Source: Jiangella endophytica (lineage in GTDB: Bacteria > Actinomycetota > Actinomycetes > Jiangellales > Jiangellaceae). Taken from it: a stretch of DNA of 64,000 bases. Below, piece after piece: positions 57,190-64,000 of this stretch (position 1 is the first letter of the stretch; every line of letters begins with the position of its first letter). Below the pieces are notes generated by a model, which saw only the letters and a program-made list of their open reading frames with translations, was not told where the DNA came from and did no database searches. The DNA lies in contig NZ_QVAI01000001.1 of assembly GCF_003427025.1 (NCBI RefSeq), positions 744,001 through 808,000 on the forward strand, written 5' to 3'. A program made the translations under genes and the position numbers.

Positions 57190-58812
57190 GTGTCCCCTCT
57201 CGATCGACGACAGTTCCTCCGCGGCGCCGCAGGCGTCGCCGGGCTCTTCTCGTTTCCGGCGCTGCTGTCGGCCTGCGGCGGGTCCGGTTCGCCGGCCTCG
57301 TCCGGAGGCGGCGGATCGGCGGTCGCGCTGCCGACCTACGTGCCGTTCGACGGCGTCACACCGGACCTGGCGGGCGAGGCCGGGCGCAGCGACCCGGTCT
57401 ACTTCCGTTACCCGGCGAATCCGGCCCGCCTGCACGACGCCGTCCCCGGTGACGGCGCTCCGTTCTCGGCCCTCGTGATCGCCGATCAGGCACCGCCCGC
57501 CCTGGCGGACAACGCCTACTGGCAGGCGCTCGACGAACGCCTGGGTTCCCCGTACGAACCGGTGTTCTCCCCAGCGGCGGACTACGCCAACAAGTTCGCG
57601 ACCGTGACGGCGGGCGACGACCTTCCGGACTTCTACCTGATCCTGCCGACCGCACCGGCGATCCCGCAGCTCCTCGCGGCGAAGGCCACCGACCTCTCCG
57701 AGCAGCTCAGCGGCGACGCCGTCGAGGCGTACCCGGGCCTGGCGAACCTGCCGACCGAGTCGTGGCGGGGCACCGTCTTCGACGGGCGCATCATGGCGCT
57801 GCCGATCACGCGCGGTTTCTCGACGAGTTGGATCATGTACAAGCGGCTGGACGTCCTGGAGCCGCTCGGCCTCGGTCACGACCCGACCAGCTATGACGAG
57901 TTCGTCGCCATGCTGACCGAGGCGAACGACCCCGCGTCGAGCCGGTGGTCGCTGGCGTCCCTGCCGACCGACTTCATCCGCCAGATGCTCGGCATCCCGA
58001 ACCAGTGGTCCGAGGACGCGGGGGAGTTCACCAGCGCGTACGAGCACGAAGCTCAGGAGGAGGCGCTCGAGGGGGCGCGACGGATCTGGGAAGCCGACCT
58101 CATCAACCCGGACGCCCCCGCAACTCACGACTCCCAGCAGCGGGAATGGCTGCTCAGTGGCACCAGCCTCTTCGTCTGGAACACCCTGAGCGGCTGGGCC
58201 ACCGTCGCCGGAGGCGGGGGCCAGGTCGACGGATACGTCGGCTCGGCGATGGTCCCGTCCGGATTCGACAGCGGCACCGGCACGCCCTACCTCGGCAACC
58301 CGAACCATTCGATCGTGGCCATCAACAAGGCCAGCGGCGATCGCGTCGAGACGCTGCTCAAGATCGCCGACTGGCTGGCCACGCCGTTCGGGACGGAGGA
58401 GTGGCTGTTCCGTCAGTACGGCATCCTCGGTGAGCACTACACCATGGGCGCCGACGGTCTGCCCGTCACCGACGCCGACCGCGCACCGGAGAAGGGGCTC
58501 GGGCAGGGGTACGTCAGCGCCCCACCCAACGTCTCGATGTCGGCGGACAAGGACCTGATCACCCGGCGGCACGAGTTCGAGCACACCTGGACGGAGAACG
58601 CGATCCCGAACCCCGCACTGAGTCTCTACTCGGAGACGCAGAGCCGGCAGGGCGCCGCACTGGAGACGGCCATCAAGGCGGTCGAGGCCGACATCGTGCT
58701 CGGTCGTGCCCCGGTGTCGTCGTGGCGGGACGCGGTCGCCGACTACCTCTCCGGCGGCGGCGACGCGATCAAACGCGAGCTCGCACAGTCCTACCAGGCC
58801 AGCAACGGCTGA
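57190..58812 (+). CDS. LplA-like solute-binding lipoprotein with Tat signal
   Basis: 540 residues, the long class of CUT1 binding proteins. The N terminus DRRQFLRGAAGVAGLFSFPALLSAC combines a twin-arginine motif with a lipobox, so it is exported folded and lipidated. Core segments: FATVTAGDDLPDFYLIL, ITRGFSTSWIMYKRLDVLEPLGL, PTSYDEFVAMLTEAND, NPNHSIVAINKASGDRVETLLKIADWLATPFGTEEWLFRQYG. Probably binds an oligosaccharide liberated outside by enzymes such as the one encoded next. GTG 57190 follows GGAGG at a 6-base distance. No ATPase gene is present in the operon. Confidence 0.92.
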   Translation: MSPLDRRQFLRGAAGVAGLFSFPALLSACGGSGSPASSGGGGSAVALPTYVPFDGVTPDLAGEAGRSDPVYFRYPANPARLHDAVPGDGAPFSALVIADQAPPALADNAYWQALDERLGSPYEPVFSPAADYANKFATVTAGDDLPDFYLILPTAPAIPQLLAAKATDLSEQLSGDAVEAYPGLANLPTESWRGTVFDGRIMALPITRGFSTSWIMYKRLDVLEPLGLGHDPTSYDEFVAMLTEANDPASSRWSLASLPTDFIRQMLGIPNQWSEDAGEFTSAYEHEAQEEALEGARRIWEADLINPDAPATHDSQQREWLLSGTSLFVWNTLSGWATVAGGGGQVDGYVGSAMVPSGFDSGTGTPYLGNPNHSIVAINKASGDRVETLLKIADWLATPFGTEEWLFRQYGILGEHYTMGADGLPVTDADRAPEKGLGQGYVSAPPNVSMSADKDLITRRHEFEHTWTENAIPNPALSLYSETQSRQGAALETAIKAVEADIVLGRAPVSSWRDAVADYLSGGGDAIKRELAQSYQASNG

Positions 58813-58827
58813 GAGCGGGGCCGGGCC

Positions 58828-61800
58828 ATGACGCGACTCCACTCGACGACGAGCCGGACCGGCGAACGGACCACCACGCGCCGGACCTTCCTCCAGGTCG
58901 CCGGCGCTCTCGGCGCCCTCGCCGCTGCCGGGTCGTCCACCCCGGCATGGGCTGCTTCACGCGCGACCACCGCGACGAGCCCCTCCGGGTGGCCTTCGGA
59001 CCTGCCGGGGACCCTGCTGGACGAGACGTTCGCCTTCATGGTCGATTTCGACCCTCGTGGCCTGACGGCGTCCGGCTGGGAGCTGCGTGACCTCGCCGGC
59101 CGCATCAGTTATGCGTTCGGCACCTGGATGCGTACCCAGGACGCGTCACCCGAGCTCGGGACCGGCCTGTACAAGACGTTCCGCGCGGTCACCGCCGGCC
59201 GGCTGATCTGGGACTTCCGGTTCGAACCATTGAGCCCGATCGACGGAGCGTCGTTCATGCTCACGTCGGCCGGCCGGCCGGCCGTCGTGCTCGCCGTGGC
59301 GGACGGCGAACTGACCTATGTCGTCGACGCCGGTCCAGTCAGCCTCACGGCCGTCGTGGAGGGCGATGTCTACGGCGTCCGCGTGATCACCGACCTGACC
59401 GCTCGCACGGTGGACGTGATCGTCAACGGTGCGAGCCTTGTCTCAGGTGCGGCGTTGTCCAGCGACCGAGGCACGCTCGACGGCGTCCATCTCACGAGTG
59501 GGACAGACGCCGCCGGCGACATGTACCTCGGCCCGATCCGGATCGTGGCGAACCACGAGCTGATGGAGGACTTCGTCGCCGTCGCGCCGGGTTCCGTGCC
59601 GGATCACTGGACGACGTCCGGCGAGGTGACGGTCGTCGACGTGTCCCACTCCCGTCGCGCGGACAACTTCTGCGCCGCGATCGCCTCGTCCACCGCGTCC
59701 ACGACGACCATCCCCATGCCTCCTGTCGAGCAGCCGTTCGTCGCGGAGGTGGCGTTCCTCGCCGAGTCGGTCCCGGGTGGACTGGAGATGGTGATCACCC
59801 CGGGTTCGGGGATCGAGGTGCGGCTGAAGGTCGCGTCGTCGCAACTCTGGATGCGGGCTTCGGGCGGCGGCGACCGGCAGGCGTCATTCGTGAACTTCGC
59901 CAATCGCATCTGGCATCACGTCCGCGTCATCGTGTCCGGTGGTGTGGCCGACCTCTGGCACAACGGCAAGAAGCGACTCACCGGCATCGTTCTTCCCACC
60001 GTGAGCGGCGGATCGCCGGGTGTCGCGATCAGCCTCCCCGGCGGGGGCAGGGTCCTCGTCGACGACCTTCGCGTTCGGGCGTGGAACGGGTATCCCGACG
60101 ACTACGTGCCGGAGCCGCAACCCGTCGCCACCGGTGACCAGCTGATCGGCGTCCAGTCCTGCAACCTGTGGCGGGAGGGATATCACCGCGGATGGGACGT
60201 CATCAACCCGCATCGCGAGCGCAGACCGCTCCTGGGCTACTACGACGAAGGGGATCCGGAGGTCGCCGACTGGGAGACGAAATGGCTGGCAGAGAACGGC
60301 GTCGGCTTCCAGATGTACTGCTGGTACCGGCCGCAGGGAGGCAAGGGCACGCCCATCAAGATGCCCCGTCTCGGCATGCACCTCCACGAGGGCTACTTCG
60401 CGTCCCGGTGGAGCGAGCACACCCGCTTCATGATCCAGTGGGAGAACTCCGGTGAGCCGACGGACTCCGAGGACTTCCGGCGCCATCTCGTCCCGTTCTG
60501 GCTCGAGTACTACTTCAAGGATCCGCGCTATCTCCTGATCGACGGCCGGCCGGTGCTCGCGATCTACAGCATGGGGAAGCTCGTCGAGCATTTCGGCTCC
60601 GTCACCGCCGCCCGTGCGGAGCTCGACCACCTCGAAGGCGTGGTCGTGTCGGCCGGTTTCCCGGGGCTCGCCGTCATCGGCAACAGCGCCGGCACCTTCC
60701 CCGACCTCCAGCTCGACGGCGAGTACTCCTACACGCGGAAGGGGTACTTCGACACCCAGACCGCGGCCATGCTGCAGCGGCGCCAGTCCACGCCGACCGA
60801 CGTCCTGCCGACGGTCGCCCACGGCCGTAACGACGTCGCCTGGAACGGCCCCGGTGGTGAGTACGCCACGCCGCAGGTGTTCGAGCGGATCCTCCGCTGG
60901 GCGAAGGACGAGTTCATGCCGGCAGCACCGGACGGAGCCCTGTCGCGGCGCCTGCTCCTGCTGGCGAACTGGAACGAGTTCGGCGAGGGCCACTTCCTCT
61001 TCCCGTCCGCACTGGCCGGGTTCGGCTATCTCGAGGCGGTGCGCCACGTGTTCGGCGCCACGCCCGGACCCGTCAACGTCGCCCCGACACCGGCCCAGGC
61101 GCGTCGTGTCGGCGTGCTGTACCCCGAGGGCCGGGTGCTGCCGGCCGCCGTCGGCGAGGAGCCTCCGAAGACGGACGAGTTCACGTACGCCTGGACCTTC
61201 GACACCGACGGCGACCTCGAAGGCTGGACCGACCTGCACGGCACCATCGACGGGTTGCGGGTCGAGGGCGGCGCGCTGCGCGGCACCGCGACCACGGCCG
61301 ACCCCGTCGTGGCCACACCCGCCGGACTCGCCCTCGACGCGGCCGACCACCCCTACGTACGGGTGCGCCTGCGCACGAGTGTGCCGACGGAACAGGAGCT
61401 GTACTTCGCCCAGACCGATCGACCGGACTTCTCCCGCGAGCGCGGCATCGTCTTCCACGCGGATCCGGACCCTGACGGATGGGTCGAGGTCGACGTGCCG
61501 ATGTGGCGCTGTCCCACCTGGCAGGGAACCATCTCGCAGCTCAGGATCGATCCCCTCGTCACGGCCGGGGACTTCGCCATCGAGGAGGTGCGGGTCATGA
61601 GGTCGCCGTCGCCGCCACCCCGTGTCGTCATCAACGGTCAACGTCGATCCGACGTCCCGATCGAGGCCGGCGGCGGTGGTGTCCTCGTCGCGGCGCTGCC
61701 CGTGATGAAGGTCCTCGGCCGTCGCGTGGAGTGGGACCCGACGACCCTCGCCCTCCGGGTGCTCAACGGGCAGAGCATCGTCGAGACGACCATCGGGCGA

Positions 61801-63531
61801 CGGGCGGGACGCCTCGATGACCGGCGCTTCGTGACGAGGGTGGCGCCGCAGCTCGATGAGCACGGGTGGCCGATGCTGTCTCCGGCGTTCTTCACCGAGA
61901 CCATGGGAGCCACCGCCGAGTGGGACGGCACGACGCTCACCCTCGACGTGCCACCTCCGCCGGTGACGACCTTCCGAGTGGCCCCGGACGGCAGCGGCGA
62001 CTACCTGTCACCCGCTCTCGCGGTGGCAGCCGTCGTCGACTCCGGCCCCGAGCGTCCTTACGTGATCGAGGTCGAGGCCGGTACGTACACCGAGACCGAA
62101 TGGACCGTCCCGCCGTACGTGACCATCCGGGGTACGAACCGGGACACCTGTGTCCTGGCCGGTGCGCTGCCCGACGACGCTACGGACGCGGCGATCAGCT
62201 CCACGTCGACCGTGTGGTTGAAGCAGACCGCCACCTTGGAGAACCTGACGATCACGGCGCGGAACATGCGCTATGCCGTCCACTCCGAGAGCTCTGGCAA
62301 CAACCGTGACGCCAGCCACCTGGTGCGCAACTGCCACATCGAGCATGCGGGGAACGACGGCGCCCGGACCTGGCGTCGCGCGCACCCGGAGAGCGGACTG
62401 TCGGCGTCGGCGGTCTGGAGCTCGGACCGTCCCTGGGGCTACGGCTCGGCGAGCGGCCTGACCGCCGAGTTCGTCGACTGCACGTTCGTCGGCGTCAAGG
62501 AGCCGTGGTACGTCCACACCAACAAGGACTTCGCCGCGCCGAACGTGAACACGCTGTCCGGGTGCACGTTCCGGCAGACCGGGCCGTTGACGGCCTCGGC
62601 GCTGACCGTGCAGTCGCTCGGTTCCGGTCAGCGCGACGTCGTGACCATCTCGGGCTCCGTCTTCAACGGCGTCTACCTGCGTCATGACGACCGGCCCTGG
62701 ATCTCCGAACGCGCTGAACGGCAGCTGGCGAACCACGCGGAGATCGCGCTGACCCTGACCGACTGCACGCCTCTCGGTTACCGCCCGAACCTGCGGGGAA
62801 GGGCTCTGCGCCTCACGGCCCTGGACGCGGCCACCGACGCCACGATCGCTGTCGGTGGTTCGGCCGCGGCCGTGCTCTTCGGGTCGCCGACGGTGCGACC
62901 CGGCGGAGGCGGCGTCGCCGGCTACGTCTTCGGATCATGGGACATCTCCGGCATCCTGGCCGGCCTGCGCAACGACGTGGCGGTGGCGAACACCCTCGGG
63001 CGGCGACTCGGTGACTGCCGGAGCGCGCCGCTCGAACTCGTCGTCACGGCGGGATCAGCGGGTCCGGTGGTCGTGCCGTTGGCCGAGGACTTCACCGGCG
63101 CCGACAACCAGACCGTGATCGGATTGATCAACCAGGCGCTGGACGGCCTGGCCGTGGCGTCGGAGTACGACGTCGGAGCGGGGGAGACCTACCCGGCCTT
63201 CACCGACCGCGAGGTCCAAGGGGTGAACGTCGGGGCCGCCGGGATCGCGCGATGGAGCGCCGTCGCGGTCGTCGACGGCGGCATCACCCTCGTCGCTTCG
63301 GGGCCGGCCGGCGGAATCTCCATCGAGCAGCTCGCGCCGGGGCGATCGGGGCGCGTGCTGCTTGCGGGCATCATGTGGAAGGCCCAGCTGCGCGGACTCG
63401 AGGACACGACGATCCCGCAAGGAGCGACCGTGTACCTCTCCGACGACCGGCCGGGGGAGTTCGCGCTGACCGGGACGCGAGTGTTCGGCCAGGCCGTCAT
63501 CGACGACTGGGTCCCTTTCGACCTTCGCTGA
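58828..63531 (+). CDS. Giant secreted multidomain glycan-active protein (GH99/WbsX-like plus beta-helix)
   Basis: 1567 residues. Tat signal TTRRTFLQVAGALGALAAAG ending AWA. Approximate order: two LamG-like beta-sandwich regions (30-435); a GH99/WbsX-like barrel (440-740) with LLGYYDEGDPEVADWETKWLAENGVGFQMYCWY and LLLANWNEFGEGHF; a carbohydrate-binding-like region (785-925); a copper-amine-oxidase-N-like module (930-1040, VINGQRRSDVPIEA..); a pectinesterase-like beta-helix (1048-1340, RVAPDGSGDYLSPALAV..YVIEVEAGTYTE); and an unassigned C-terminal domain. The QDTL and DFIFG-type active-site motifs of pectinesterases are not seen, so the helix may only bind. The role inferred from context is extracellular processing of a polysaccharide imported by the upstream transporter. 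Confidence 0.8.
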   Translation: MTRLHSTTSRTGERTTTRRTFLQVAGALGALAAAGSSTPAWAASRATTATSPSGWPSDLPGTLLDETFAFMVDFDPRGLTASGWELRDLAGRISYAFGTWMRTQDASPELGTGLYKTFRAVTAGRLIWDFRFEPLSPIDGASFMLTSAGRPAVVLAVADGELTYVVDAGPVSLTAVVEGDVYGVRVITDLTARTVDVIVNGASLVSGAALSSDRGTLDGVHLTSGTDAAGDMYLGPIRIVANHELMEDFVAVAPGSVPDHWTTSGEVTVVDVSHSRRADNFCAAIASSTASTTTIPMPPVEQPFVAEVAFLAESVPGGLEMVITPGSGIEVRLKVASSQLWMRASGGGDRQASFVNFANRIWHHVRVIVSGGVADLWHNGKKRLTGIVLPTVSGGSPGVAISLPGGGRVLVDDLRVRAWNGYPDDYVPEPQPVATGDQLIGVQSCNLWREGYHRGWDVINPHRERRPLLGYYDEGDPEVADWETKWLAENGVGFQMYCWYRPQGGKGTPIKMPRLGMHLHEGYFASRWSEHTRFMIQWENSGEPTDSEDFRRHLVPFWLEYYFKDPRYLLIDGRPVLAIYSMGKLVEHFGSVTAARAELDHLEGVVVSAGFPGLAVIGNSAGTFPDLQLDGEYSYTRKGYFDTQTAAMLQRRQSTPTDVLPTVAHGRNDVAWNGPGGEYATPQVFERILRWAKDEFMPAAPDGALSRRLLLLANWNEFGEGHFLFPSALAGFGYLEAVRHVFGATPGPVNVAPTPAQARRVGVLYPEGRVLPAAVGEEPPKTDEFTYAWTFDTDGDLEGWTDLHGTIDGLRVEGGALRGTATTADPVVATPAGLALDAADHPYVRVRLRTSVPTEQELYFAQTDRPDFSRERGIVFHADPDPDGWVEVDVPMWRCPTWQGTISQLRIDPLVTAGDFAIEEVRVMRSPSPPPRVVINGQRRSDVPIEAGGGGVLVAALPVMKVLGRRVEWDPTTLALRVLNGQSIVETTIGRRAGRLDDRRFVTRVAPQLDEHGWPMLSPAFFTETMGATAEWDGTTLTLDVPPPPVTTFRVAPDGSGDYLSPALAVAAVVDSGPERPYVIEVEAGTYTETEWTVPPYVTIRGTNRDTCVLAGALPDDATDAAISSTSTVWLKQTATLENLTITARNMRYAVHSESSGNNRDASHLVRNCHIEHAGNDGARTWRRAHPESGLSASAVWSSDRPWGYGSASGLTAEFVDCTFVGVKEPWYVHTNKDFAAPNVNTLSGCTFRQTGPLTASALTVQSLGSGQRDVVTISGSVFNGVYLRHDDRPWISERAERQLANHAEIALTLTDCTPLGYRPNLRGRALRLTALDAATDATIAVGGSAAAVLFGSPTVRPGGGGVAGYVFGSWDISGILAGLRNDVAVANTLGRRLGDCRSAPLELVVTAGSAGPVVVPLAEDFTGADNQTVIGLINQALDGLAVASEYDVGAGETYPAFTDREVQGVNVGAAGIARWSAVAVVDGGITLVASGPAGGISIEQLAPGRSGRVLLAGIMWKAQLRGLEDTTIPQGATVYLSDDRPGEFALTGTRVFGQAVIDDWVPFDLR

Positions 63532-63549
63532 CGACCGCGCGGAGGGTGC

Positions 63550-64000
63550 TCAATCGGGGAGGTCGTCGAACGCACGCAACGCGACGCCGCGTTCGACGGC
63601 CGCCTCGAGCACGCTGCGAAGGCGCTCGGGCGTGATGAAGTTCCGTCCGCCGGCCATCCCGTCGTCGTGGCCGGCGATGTCGTGCGCATAGAGACACAGG
63701 CTGCGCCCGGATTCGGCCGCGCCGTCGAGCAGGCTCACGACCACGGCCGAGTCGTCCGGGTTCGCCGTACCGCGACGCCCGACATCGATGCCACGCGCGG
63801 CGATCACTCGTGGGCAGTGCGCCAGGGCGGGATCGAACAGCACGTCATGCGCCGAGGCGTCGGCCGCCCGTGGAGAGGTCGCTCTGATCCAGGAGAAGTG
63901 CTGGAGGAGGATCGTGTCGGTCTCGGTGGTGCGCCGGCCGTACGGGTAGGCGAAGTCGCGGCGGCCGAGGCCGCGGGCGGCGAGACCGCTGATCGACGGA
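63550..64000 (-). CDS. Polysaccharide deacetylase-like protein, 5' part outside window
   Basis: The frame stays open from the right window edge to a stop at 63550, giving 150 C-terminal residues. LGRRDFAYPYGRRTTETD is the NodB-homology motif with the FAYPYG signature; later CLYAHDIAGHDD, with SVLEAAVERGVALRAFDDLPD at the end, matches the tail of this family. Such enzymes deacetylate chitin, peptidoglycan or other acylated sugars. The metal-binding Asp/His motifs expected at the N-terminal side are not in view. Convergent with the giant glycan-active gene, 18 bases apart. Confidence 0.8.
   Translation of the reverse strand, partial: PSISGLAARGLGRRDFAYPYGRRTTETDTILLQHFSWIRATSPRAADASAHDVLFDPALAHCPRVIAARGIDVGRRGTANPDDSAVVVSLLDGAAESGRSLCLYAHDIAGHDDGMAGGRNFITPERLRSVLEAAVERGVALRAFDDLPD

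Noticed and set aside
61970-62850. An active pectinesterase
   Set aside because: The start of the family fold is recognisable, but the conserved active-site motifs (QDTL and DFIFG type) are not seen, so only a pectinesterase-like beta-helix is claimed.

Overview
The window is high-GC bacterial DNA from an actinomycete. Evidence for this includes GTG starts, the secA / Rv3235-like pair, the prfB-ftsE-ftsX-M23 peptidase-smpB-tmRNA order, a tmRNA tag ending ALAA, a 180-kDa-type NAD-glutamate dehydrogenase and Tat-type lipoproteins. The genus cannot be fixed from the sequence alone.

Layout. 1-9.2 kb: the end of a YcaQ-like DNA glycosylase gene, a tandem GNAT acetyltransferase, secA, a secreted SGNH lipase, an Rv3235-family protein and a patatin phospholipase. 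9.2-20.1 kb: an unknown protein, a 1-kb stretch without genes, a DUF2505 protein divergent from tryptophan 2,3-dioxygenase, the giant glutamate dehydrogenase, and an MMPL exporter. 20.2-24.6 kb: a TetR regulator convergent with a compact minus-strand operon of D-2-hydroxyacid dehydrogenase, cytochrome P450, ferredoxin and ferredoxin reductase, in which every junction is a GTGA stop/start overlap. 24.8-35.4 kb: the core cell-division and ribosome-rescue block (prfB, ftsE, ftsX, M23 endopeptidase, smpB, ssrA), with a DUF3048 lipoprotein, small secreted and TPR proteins and an acyl-CoA dehydrogenase inserted before ssrA.

35.4-41.3 kb is an accessory island abutting the 3' end of the tmRNA gene. 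It holds traces of a recombinase module, an AAA+ ATPase / subtilisin-like protease pair of the IetAS type (a known plasmid-exclusion and anti-phage module), a small protein with a HEPN-like RNxxxH motif, an IS3 orfA remnant and a small winged-helix gene.

41.5-48.0 kb: a sugar-type ABC transporter (lipoprotein plus two permeases) feeding a sulfatase-fold hydrolase whose formylglycine position is Thr, with a convergent LuxR-type regulator. 48.4-53.6 kb is the most unusual region. A 59-residue LAATG/TM/basic-tail protein, an exosortase-family membrane protein with a Cys-Arg-His set, a processive GT2 glycosyltransferase and a repeat-bearing surface protein with a GLLGLRRRR-type tail form a tightly coupled cassette, followed by UDP-GlcNAc 2-epimerase. 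It looks like a dedicated actinobacterial exosortase protein-sorting and glycan system. 53.7-64 kb: a DeoR-HTH/LacI-sensor hybrid regulator, a second carbohydrate ABC operon with an operator-like inverted repeat on its -10 region, a 1567-residue multidomain secreted glycan-active protein, and the 3' part of a polysaccharide deacetylase gene.
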